A stretch of DNA of 12,405 nucleotides from Candidatus Gastranaerophilales bacterium (GTDB lineage Bacteria > Cyanobacteriota > Vampirovibrionia > Gastranaerophilales > Gastranaerophilaceae), in NCBI GenBank assembly GCA_900772035.1, contig CAAGQE010000055.1, positions 1-12,405 on the forward strand, given 5' to 3'. Numbering within the stretch: position 1 is the first letter of the stretch; every line of letters begins with the position of its first letter. A model generated the notes under the pieces. That model saw nothing but the letters and a program-made list of their open reading frames with translations, was not told the DNA's origin and did not search any database. A program made the translations under genes and the position numbers. Shown here in pieces: positions 7,372-12,405 of the stretch.

Positions 7372-7402
7372 AAAAAACACACGAATCTCCCGTGTGTTTT
7401 TT
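7372..7402 (-). terminator. Intrinsic terminator of the yggS-sepF operon
   Basis: AAAAAACACACG (7372-7383) and CGTGTGTTTTTT (7391-7402) form a 12-bp perfect stem with a 7-base loop. It lies 23 bases past the sepF stop. On the - strand it ends in a T-tract, and it is symmetric enough to act in both directions. Confidence 0.88.
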
Positions 7403-7425
7403 CATTCTAAAATTACCGTAAGATA

Positions 7426-7902
7426 CTAGCTCCAAAGAGCGTCTTTAACCATCTTGTTGTTTTGAGGTTCAGCTGAAAGTTCAACACTCATAGGTGTGAA
7501 AATGAAAACATTTTCGCTGATTTTGCTTTGGTTTCCGTTTAATGCGTGAGTAGCACCGCAGAGGAAGTCAACCAATCTGCATGCTTGTGCGGAATCCAAG
7601 AAGTTCAAATTAACAATAATTGATTTTTTATCTTTTAAATATTTTACAAATTCAACAGATTCTCCGTATGTACGGGGTTCGCAAATAATAACTTCTGTTG
7701 AACCTTTATTAAATGCTTTATGTGTAACCACGTTATTATCCACCGTTGCTAAGTTATTTTGCTTAAATTCAGGCTTTAATGCCAAGTTGTTTTCCGTTTC
7801 GTAAGGAAGAAGCACGCCTTCCGGTTCTTCTGAATAATCAGTAGGCTCGAAACCTTTTGTCAACTGATTTACGATGGATTTAAGTGTATCTTGTACGGTC
7901 AC
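7426..7902 (-). CDS. sepF: Cell division protein SepF (FtsZ membrane anchor)
   Basis: The C-terminal domain (about residues 69-143 of 158) is a clear SepF match: EVIICEPRTYGES, then IIVNLNFLD, then VDFLCGATHALNG and KISENVFIFTP. The glycine in FLCGA corresponds to the dimer-interface glycine of this family. SepF forms dimers or rings, binds the FtsZ C-terminal peptide and tethers Z-filaments to the membrane through an N-terminal amphipathic helix; VQDTLKSIVNQLTKGF could serve as that helix. The frame stays open 11 codons further, to a TTG at 7935, but that would overlap yggS. The Shine-Dalgarno GGGAGGA lies 8 bases before the GTG at 7902, so I choose GTG. The gene starts 16 bases after yggS, the order seen in Cyanobacteria and Gram-positives. 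A variable linker (about 20-65) joins helix and domain. Confidence 0.93.
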   Translation of the reverse strand: MTVQDTLKSIVNQLTKGFEPTDYSEEPEGVLLPYETENNLALKPEFKQNNLATVDNNVVTHKAFNKGSTEVIICEPRTYGESVEFVKYLKDKKSIIVNLNFLDSAQACRLVDFLCGATHALNGNQSKISENVFIFTPMSVELSAEPQNNKMVKDALWS

Positions 7903-7918
7903 TTTATTATTCCTCCCA

Positions 7919-8590
7919 TTATATTTTGTTTTCAAATAAAATTCTACCCAGTCTGATTATCGTTGAGCCTTCTTCAACTGCGATTTGCCAATCGTTGCTC
8001 ATTCCCATTGATAACTCCGGTAATTGTACACCAAATTCAAGTTCTAATCTATCCTTAAAATGTTTGATATTTTTAAATAAATTTCTCAGATAATCTTCAT
8101 CTTGAGATAAAGGCGCAATGTTCATCAACCCCAGTATTTGCAGGTTGGGCAGCTGCATTAATTCTCGCATCGACGCATAAAGTTCTTCAGGCTCAAAGCC
8201 GAACTTTTGTTCTTCATGCGCGTTATTCACTTGAAGAAGAATTTTTTGAACAATTCCCTTTTTGCCGGCTTCGTTCGAAATCGCTTTTGCCAATTTCACG
8301 GAATCTACCGAGTGAATAAGATAAAATTTTCCAACGGCATCTTTCACCTTGTTTGTTTGCAAATGACCGATTAAGTGAAATCTTGAATTTATAACTACTT
8401 CCTCAGGAAGTTTCCCCATTTTTTCAAGTGCCGCTTGAACTCTGTTTTCACCGAAATCTCTTAGCCCTGCCTTGTAATAGTCGAGTATCATTGACTCGTC
8501 CGAATACTTGGTAACTGCTACTATTTCGGTCTTATAAGGTGCGAGTTTTGTGTTTATTATTCGCAATCTTTCGGTTATGGCTGTGTTCAT
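7919..8590 (-). CDS. yggS: YggS/PLPBP-family pyridoxal phosphate homeostasis protein
   Basis: The 223-residue protein is a full-length PLP-binding protein of the alanine-racemase N-terminal fold. The PLP lysine is K28 in VAVTKYS. Other family blocks are FGENRVQ (46-52), HLIGHLQTNKVK (72-83), HSVDS (93-97), NNAHEEQKFGF (122-132), GLMNIAP (154-160) and LSMGMSNDW...EEGSTIIRLGR (193-216). It controls free PLP and amino/keto-acid balance and has no known enzymatic turnover. The open frame begins seven codons earlier at a TTG (8611), but that codon overlaps the Shine-Dalgarno run AGGAGGCGAT, which points to the ATG at 8590. It is first in an operon with sepF (ylmE-sepF order in Gram-positives). Confidence 0.94.
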   Translation of the reverse strand: MNTAITERLRIINTKLAPYKTEIVAVTKYSDESMILDYYKAGLRDFGENRVQAALEKMGKLPEEVVINSRFHLIGHLQTNKVKDAVGKFYLIHSVDSVKLAKAISNEAGKKGIVQKILLQVNNAHEEQKFGFEPEELYASMRELMQLPNLQILGLMNIAPLSQDEDYLRNLFKNIKHFKDRLELEFGVQLPELSMGMSNDWQIAVEEGSTIIRLGRILFENKI

Positions 8591-8624
8591 ATTTTGAAAT
8601 CGCCTCCTCAAGGCATGCTCATAA

Positions 8625-8653
8625 ACACCCTTTAATTATAACCAATCAAAAAA
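8625..8653 (-). promoter_or_regulatory. Promoter of the yggS-sepF operon
   Basis: On the - strand, -35 TTGTGT (8648-8653), a 17-base spacer and a perfect -10 TATAAT (8625-8630) predict a start near 8618 and a leader of about 27 bases containing the AGGAGG site. Confidence 0.7.
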
Positions 8654-8747
8654 AATGACACAACAAGATTGATTTTTCCAATAAATTTGAAGTTTTTAAA
8701 TACCCCCAAAATCCATGGTGTCATGGTTTTTTGCATGAATTAATCCA

Positions 8748-8767
8748 CCGTAACATTCCGTAACATT
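8748..8767. repeat. Tandem direct repeat CCGTAACATT x2
   Basis: Two exact, abutting 10-bp copies lie about 115 bases upstream of the recombinase -10 box. With one helical turn per copy, both would face the same side of the DNA, as a binding site for a dimer or for two monomers would. No known regulator matches this from memory. Confidence 0.6.
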
Positions 8768-8883
8768 AAGCGCTGTTTTGCTCTCAATCGCGATTTTATG
8801 GGACCAAAAAAATCAAAATTTTTCACAAAAACACTATTTGAGGCATGCCCGTTTTTTCAAAAATTATTCATAATATTAATTGA

Positions 8884-8917
8884 TTGAAAAATAACCGATT
8901 AATTCTATAATTTAACT
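8884..8917 (+). promoter_or_regulatory. Sigma70-type promoter of the recombinase gene, leaderless geometry
   Basis: -35 TTGAAA (8884-8889), a 16-base spacer and -10 TATAAT (8906-8911) are followed by six bases (TTAACT) and the ATG at 8918. The predicted start is the A of the start codon. There is no Shine-Dalgarno site. Box identity and every spacing match the TPR gene promoter. Confidence 0.68.
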
Positions 8918-9841
8918 ATGGACAAACAACTCAAAAATTATCTTGATAGTTTTAAGTTATATTTGGAAGTTGAGAAAAACTATTCCCAACACACCATTCG
9001 TGCTTACGCGTCGGATATTTTGAGTTTTTTAATTTGGGCAGACGGAAACGACATTTCTGAAATAAAATACGCAAAACTTAAAGAATATCTGGTTTTCTTG
9101 CAAAAATTCAACTATTCAAAAACAACCTCGGCAAGAAAAATCGCCTCTTTAAGAACTTTTTTCAACTTTTTGTACCGCGAAAAAATCACGGAAAACAATC
9201 CCGCAAAAAGTATTCACGCGCCCAAAAGAGGGAAAACTCTCCCAAAATTTTTAACGGAATCAGAAACCGAACAAATTTTAAACAACATAAAATGCGACAC
9301 CCCCGCAGGTTACAGAAACAAAGTAATCCTTGAACTTCTGTATGCCAGCGGAATGCGTGTTTCGGAATTGAGCGGACTGAATTTTTCCGACCTTAATATA
9401 GACAACAACGAAATAAAAGTTTTGGGTAAAGGTGCAAAAGAAAGAATAGTTTTGATTTCCGACAGAGTAAAGGAAATCATGAAAACCTACATCAAAACCG
9501 TCCGCCCCTTGATTAACACAGAAGGTCCAAAGAAAGATACAAACGATGAATCGCCTGTATTCATCAACAAAACAGGCTTCAGGCTTCATCCGCAAAGCAT
9601 TAGAGCCGCAATAAAAGAAACCGTTGAGGCGATTAACTTACCGAAGGAAGTAACCCCTCACGTTTTCAGACACAGTTTTGCAACGAAATTATTAAACCAC
9701 GGGGCTGATTTAAGGGTTGTACAAGAACTTTTGGGACACGCCAGCATAAGCAATACCCAAATATACACCCACGTCACAACAGAACGTCTTAAACAGGCGT
9801 ACAACAGCGCTCACCCGCGGGCAAATCAGGAGAAAGAATAA
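8918..9841 (+). CDS. xerC: XerC/XerD-family tyrosine recombinase
   Basis: The 307-residue protein has the Xer layout. An N-terminal SAM-like core-binding domain (about 5-90: YLEVEKNYSQHTIRAYASD) precedes a catalytic domain with all six active-site residues: R147 (SGMRVSEL), K171 (GKGAKER), H248 and R251 (PHVFRHSFAT), H274 (LLGHASI) and nucleophile Y283 (QIYTHV). The end AHPRA is typical of chromosomal Xer proteins. Xer recombinases resolve chromosome dimers at dif during division. Features of both paralogues appear (VQELLGHA as in XerC, NHGADLRVVQ and THVTTERL as in XerD), so the XerC name is tentative and it may be the only Xer here. No phage or integron genes adjoin it. Its TAA overlaps the next ATG by one base, so it is cotranscribed with the kinase gene. 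Confidence 0.9.
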   Translation: MDKQLKNYLDSFKLYLEVEKNYSQHTIRAYASDILSFLIWADGNDISEIKYAKLKEYLVFLQKFNYSKTTSARKIASLRTFFNFLYREKITENNPAKSIHAPKRGKTLPKFLTESETEQILNNIKCDTPAGYRNKVILELLYASGMRVSELSGLNFSDLNIDNNEIKVLGKGAKERIVLISDRVKEIMKTYIKTVRPLINTEGPKKDTNDESPVFINKTGFRLHPQSIRAAIKETVEAINLPKEVTPHVFRHSFATKLLNHGADLRVVQELLGHASISNTQIYTHVTTERLKQAYNSAHPRANQEKE

Positions 9842-10905
9842 TGTTTGATGTTATAACAATCGGAAGTGCAACAAAAGACGCATTTATTGAAACAGACGGA
9901 GCAACAATTGTATCGGTCGCAAAAAAAGAGAGCAGCAGCGCCTTTATGGCATATCCTTACGGCTCAAAGATTGATATTAACGACTTTAATATCGCGATAG
10001 GCGGCGGCGCGGTCAACACCGCTTGCAACTTCGCTGGACTCGGAATGAAAACCGCAACAATAATCAAAATCGGCGACGATTCAACAGGAAAAGATATCGT
10101 AAAAATGCTTGAACAACGTGGCATTTCAACCGATGCGGTAATTACGGACAAGGATGAAAATTCCGGTTTCTCGGTAATCTTATTGAGTTTCCAAGGAGAC
10201 AGAACCGTCCTCGCTCACCGCGGACCTAACGCAACTATTTGCGAAGATGATATCAACTTTGACATGATTAAAAACTCAAAGTGGCTCTACATTGCACCGT
10301 TAAACGGTGAAAGTACGGAAGTTTTGGACAAAATTGCAGACTTTGCGGAAGAAAATGACGTAAACATGGCAATTAACGTCGGAACAAGCAGCATTAAACG
10401 CGGTGAAAAATATCTCGATAAAATTTTGAAAACCGCAGAAGTCGTTCTTATGAACGCGGAAGAAGCATGCATGCTTACAAAAATCCAAGTTCGTCCCGAC
10501 ACAAAAACCGAAAAATTTTCGGAGCAAAAAATTCACCCCGATATTAAGAAAACACTCAAACACTTGAAGTCAACAAATGCAAAAATCGTCGTAATTACAG
10601 ACGGCGGAAAAGGCGCTTACGCATACGACGGAAAGACTTTCTACCAATGCGACGAATTTCCCGCAAGAGTAGTAAGCACCCTCGGCGCAGGAGATGCCTT
10701 CGCATCAACATTCGTAAGCGTTCTTCACCAATCAAATTGGGATATAGAAAAATCTCTTAAATATGCGTCTATAAATGCTGCCTCAGTCGTCGGCAAATTT
10801 AACGCACAAGACGGTCAACTTTCTATGGAAGAAATTGAACGAAAAGCAAATTCTTCACCCGATTACAAAGTCTATACAATTGGCGAAAATGCATGCCATG
10901 CTTGA
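9841..10905 (+). CDS. PfkB-family carbohydrate/nucleoside kinase
   Basis: The 354-residue protein has both PfkB signatures: the glycine-rich substrate motif IAIGGGAVNTACNFAGLG (51-68) and the ATP/anion-hole motif STLGAGDAFASTF (279-291) with catalytic base D285. NAEEA (205-209) supplies the NxxE-type metal/ATP residues. It would transfer phosphate from ATP to the hydroxymethyl group of a sugar or nucleoside. A segment of about 20 residues after NAEEACML (about 215-232) is extra and lysine-rich. Ribokinase, fructokinase and nucleoside-kinase relatives cannot be told apart from these motifs. The usual D of the DTxGAGD motif is S279. AGGAGA lies 7 bases before the ATG, which overlaps the recombinase stop. 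No terminator is evident after its stop. Confidence 0.87.
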   Translation: MFDVITIGSATKDAFIETDGATIVSVAKKESSSAFMAYPYGSKIDINDFNIAIGGGAVNTACNFAGLGMKTATIIKIGDDSTGKDIVKMLEQRGISTDAVITDKDENSGFSVILLSFQGDRTVLAHRGPNATICEDDINFDMIKNSKWLYIAPLNGESTEVLDKIADFAEENDVNMAINVGTSSIKRGEKYLDKILKTAEVVLMNAEEACMLTKIQVRPDTKTEKFSEQKIHPDIKKTLKHLKSTNAKIVVITDGGKGAYAYDGKTFYQCDEFPARVVSTLGAGDAFASTFVSVLHQSNWDIEKSLKYASINAASVVGKFNAQDGQLSMEEIERKANSSPDYKVYTIGENACHA

Positions 10906-11020
10906 TTTTCACAATGGCGAAAGTTGTAAACTTATGTAACAATTTGTATGTTTTCCGTCATGAAGGCGGTCGAAAAATTGTTTATATATATAGTGGAACC
11001 TTAGTGTAGGTATATTTATC
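10906..11020 (+). promoter_or_regulatory. Leader/promoter region of the nonapeptide-repeat gene
   Basis: This 115-base AT-rich spacer lacks a hairpin with a T-tract, so some read-through from the kinase gene is possible. It contains TATATATATAG (10983-10993) and TATATT (11011-11016) as candidate -10 elements, but no -35 at a standard distance from either. GTAACA (10936-10941) recalls the motif found in two other spacers. TAGGT about 9 bases before the ATG is a weak Shine-Dalgarno site. Confidence 0.35.
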
Positions 11021-12193
11021 ATGATAACAGGTTTGGATTTTAAAAACAAAGTAGCGGCGTCGATTAGTTCATTCAGCAATCAGACGAAGGCAGAAGGCAA
11101 AGGTAACAACCTTATTGTTGACGGTTCGGGTAAAGGCAACATCAAAACAGAAGCGGACGAAACAATCGTCTTGCTTGCAGAAGGTGATGATTTAGTATTT
11201 GCCGAAAGCGATAAGAACAAGATTGAAGCGCAAGCAGGAAACAATACTATTACCGCAAACGGTAATATGAACAAGATTAAAACGGATAACGGTAATAACA
11301 CCATTACGACAAACGGTACTGCAAACAGCATTACAACGTCAAACGGTAACAACACTATCAGTTCAACGGGTAGTGCAAACAGTATTTCAACGTCAACAGG
11401 TAATAACAAAATTACAAGTACGGGAAGTTATAACCACATTACAACCGAAACGGGCAACAACAATATCATTTCGGCAGGTAATAACAACACAATTAATACG
11501 AATACGGGCAATAACGCAATTTATTCGTTCGGAAACGAAAATAACATTCATACCGCAAACGGAAACAACAACATTGTTTCAGGCGGTAACAAGAACAATA
11601 TTGTTGCCGATAACGGAAATAACACAATTATTTCAGGCGGATATGCAAAGACCGAAACAGGCGGTTATACATTAACGGGTGACGGTAACGACAACCATAT
11701 CCAAGGCGGTAGCGGAAACGACATCATTAAATCGACGGGTCATCGCAACTTCATCAGAGGCGGCGCAGGAAATGACCACATCCTTTCAATCGGTCGCAAC
11801 AACCACATTGAAGGTGAAGAAGGCGATGATGCAATTCTTTCAATCGGTGACAACAACGATATTGATTCGGGCGAAGGAAATGATTCAATCGTATTCAACG
11901 GCGACAATATCAACATTGTTGCAGGTGACGGTAATAACTACATAGCATCTCTTGATTTTGCAATCAAAGACGGTTCTTATGCGGATTATGCGGATTACCT
12001 CGAAAAACAAATTGAAACAAAAGACGGAAAGACCGCAATCATCGGTAACAAGAACATCGACATTAAAACAGGCAAAGGCGAAACGAATATGAAACTTAAC
12101 GTATCGAAGAACCTCAATGTTGATGCAGCAGGTGGCGGAACGACAACAGCGTTTGTTACAGGCGATATCGTTATCGACAAAAACAAGTTATAG
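11021..12193 (+). CDS. Nonapeptide-repeat beta-roll protein (asparagine-ladder / RTX-like hybrid)
   Basis: The 390-residue protein consists mostly of 9-residue units in fixed register: 20 units at residues 25-204 (the first few degenerate) and 10 at 220-309, split by a 15-residue insert (205-219). Two unit types alternate, xxG-x-x-N-x-I-x and xxx-G-N-N-x-I-x, so each pair gives an 18-residue coil. The C-terminal block turns towards the RTX calcium-binding consensus GGxGNDxIx (GGSGNDIIK, GGAGNDHIL, GEEGDDAIL, SGEGNDSIV). The expected fold is a right-handed parallel beta-roll or beta-helix. There is no signal peptide, transmembrane segment or catalytic domain. The last 80 residues are a charged helical stretch (about 318-333) and a beta-rich tail. 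RTX proteins usually leave by type I secretion, but no transporter is nearby and location is unknown. Adhesin, matrix or surface-layer roles are only guesses. Confidence 0.82.
   Translation: MITGLDFKNKVAASISSFSNQTKAEGKGNNLIVDGSGKGNIKTEADETIVLLAEGDDLVFAESDKNKIEAQAGNNTITANGNMNKIKTDNGNNTITTNGTANSITTSNGNNTISSTGSANSISTSTGNNKITSTGSYNHITTETGNNNIISAGNNNTINTNTGNNAIYSFGNENNIHTANGNNNIVSGGNKNNIVADNGNNTIISGGYAKTETGGYTLTGDGNDNHIQGGSGNDIIKSTGHRNFIRGGAGNDHILSIGRNNHIEGEEGDDAILSIGDNNDIDSGEGNDSIVFNGDNINIVAGDGNNYIASLDFAIKDGSYADYADYLEKQIETKDGKTAIIGNKNIDIKTGKGETNMKLNVSKNLNVDAAGGGTTTAFVTGDIVIDKNKL
11093..11947 (+). repeat. Coding 54-bp (18-codon) tandem repeat tract
   Basis: The nonapeptide units give a 27/54-bp DNA periodicity, most regular at 11255-11630, where copies share blocks such as ACGGTAAYAACA and GCAAACAG. 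The copies differ at many third positions, so the amino-acid pattern, not recent DNA duplication, seems to be what is kept. The insert at 11633-11677 interrupts the period. Confidence 0.85.
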
Positions 12194-12208
12194 AAAACAG
12201 ATTAAACT

Positions 12209-12240
12209 AAAAAGCGGGAACTTCGGTTCTCGCTTTTTTT
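12209..12240. terminator. Bidirectional UUCG-loop terminator
   Basis: AAAAAGCGGGAAC (12209-12221) pairs with GTTCTCGCTTTTT (12226-12238), with one G-T wobble, across a TTCG tetraloop. T-runs on both strands make it fit for the repeat-protein gene and the convergent transporter gene. Confidence 0.92.
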
Positions 12241-12244
12241 GAGA

Positions 12245-12405
12245 TTATTTTTTAATGATATTTTTTTCTCTCAAAAAATTTCTGAGTTTTACAAATTTTC
12301 GTTTATCTTTCATTTGACTGATGTAAATACCTACGAAAATCAAGGCGCAAGCGAAGAATTGAGTGAGATTAAAGGATTCGCCGAGGAAGAAGCAACCGAA
12401 GCAAA
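12245..12405 (-). CDS. EamA/DMT-family transporter, C-terminal end (5' truncated by window)
   Basis: The - strand frame is open from the window edge to TAA at 12245-12247, giving 52 residues. The sequence FLGESFNLTQFF, followed by the hydrophobic ALIFVGIYIS, matches the last transmembrane pair of EamA-domain drug/metabolite transporters, where a GE motif opens the final helix hairpin. A basic cytoplasmic tail (QMKDKRKFVKLRN...) follows. Substrate and direction cannot be inferred from this fragment. It converges on the repeat-protein gene across a shared terminator. Confidence 0.72.
   Translation of the reverse strand, partial: CFGCFFLGESFNLTQFFACALIFVGIYISQMKDKRKFVKLRNFLREKNIIKK

Larger units (their letters stand above)
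8591..8917. other. 327-base divergent intergenic region between yggS and the recombinase gene
   Basis: No open reading frame or RNA gene is recognisable. The region holds the yggS promoter at its left, the recombinase promoter at its right end, a tandem 10-bp repeat (8748-8767), and a small hairpin CCATG-GTGT-CATGG (8713-8726) flanked by AAAA and TTTTT. It also holds two near-identical AGGCATGCyC boxes (8611-8620 and 8841-8850). The middle, about 8655-8880, is AT-rich and otherwise featureless to me. Confidence 0.6.

Noticed and set aside
7903..7935. TTG start of sepF, 11 codons upstream
   Set aside because: It would overlap the end of yggS and read through its own Shine-Dalgarno sequence GGGAGGA; the GTG at 7902 has correct spacing.
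8591..8611. TTG start of yggS seven codons upstream
   Set aside because: The TTG overlaps the AGGAGGCGAT ribosome-binding site that serves the ATG at 8590, and the added residues (RRRFQN) are not part of the family.
8708..8732. Hairpin CCATG-GTGT-CATGG flanked by AAAA and TTTTT as a terminator
   Set aside because: The stem is only 5 bp with a T-T mismatch before the A/T arms, and no gene ends near it, since both flanking genes are transcribed away from it.
8918..9841. Tyrosine recombinase as a phage or island integrase
   Set aside because: The length, AHPRA ending and motif wording are those of chromosomal Xer proteins. There is no tRNA, attachment-site duplication or phage gene nearby, and it is in an operon with a housekeeping-type kinase.
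6849..10896. GCATGC palindrome seen seven times (6849, 7579, 8613, 8843, 10465, 10469, 10891), possibly like the cyanobacterial HIP1 repeat
   Set aside because: By rough base composition about two would be expected; most copies are inside genes and two overlap. The excess is too small to claim from one window.
11255..11630. Regular short repeats that could look like a CRISPR array
   Set aside because: The period is 54 bp inside a single long reading frame, the copies vary at many positions, and no constant repeat alternates with unique spacers. The pattern is explained by coded nonapeptides.
11373..11945. Two long + strand frames over the repeat gene (11373-11675 and 11679-11945)
   Set aside because: They are out-of-frame shadows of the repetitive coding sequence, have low-complexity Q/T/I-rich translations and lack ribosome-binding sites.

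Overview
The window is a 12.4 kb AT-rich stretch of bacterial chromosome with housekeeping genes and no sign of phage, plasmid or insertion sequence. My best guess for the source is a gut Melainabacterium (Vampirovibrionia/Gastranaerophilales, the non-photosynthetic sister group of Cyanobacteria). This rests on the yggS-sepF gene pair shared by Cyanobacteria and Gram-positives, an anaerobe-type DUF2229 protein, a large-type SRP RNA, and lineage-style large proteins with unknown N-terminal parts. It is an inference; a Firmicute-like anaerobe is the main alternative.

Left part (1-3240, + strand): the 3' end of a Gfo/Idh/MocA-type sugar dehydrogenase, a CDP-alcohol phosphatidyltransferase, the tRNA wobble methyltransferase TrmL and the NAD(P)HX dehydratase NnrD follow each other with gaps of 11 and 2 bases and a 16-base overlap, so they look like one transcript. 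A protein of eight exact 34-residue TPRs follows from its own promoter, whose geometry predicts a leaderless mRNA. A bidirectional terminator separates it from a convergent RNA gene, the large-type SRP RNA on the - strand (3242-3497), with a clear promoter.

Middle (3540-8660): an 827-residue DHH/DHHA1 phosphoesterase (- strand) carries an N-terminal extension of about 270 residues and large internal insertions. It is transcribed divergently from a stand-alone DUF2229 protein related to 2-hydroxyacyl-CoA dehydratase activases. Back-to-back terminators separate that gene from the - strand operon yggS (PLP homeostasis) - sepF (FtsZ anchor). I place both operon starts downstream of the longest open frames because of the Shine-Dalgarno sites.

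Right part (8590-12405): a 327-base divergent spacer holds the yggS promoter, a tandem 10-bp repeat and a second leaderless-type promoter for a XerC/XerD-family recombinase. The recombinase gene overlaps a PfkB sugar/nucleoside kinase gene by one base. A striking 390-residue protein of about 30 nonapeptides comes next: an asparagine-ladder/RTX beta-roll hybrid that changes repeat type after an interruption. The window ends with a UUCG-loop terminator and the 3' end of a convergent EamA/DMT-type transporter.

The most unusual items are the nonapeptide protein, the oversized DHH protein, and the two promoters that share the same spacing from the -35 box to the ATG.
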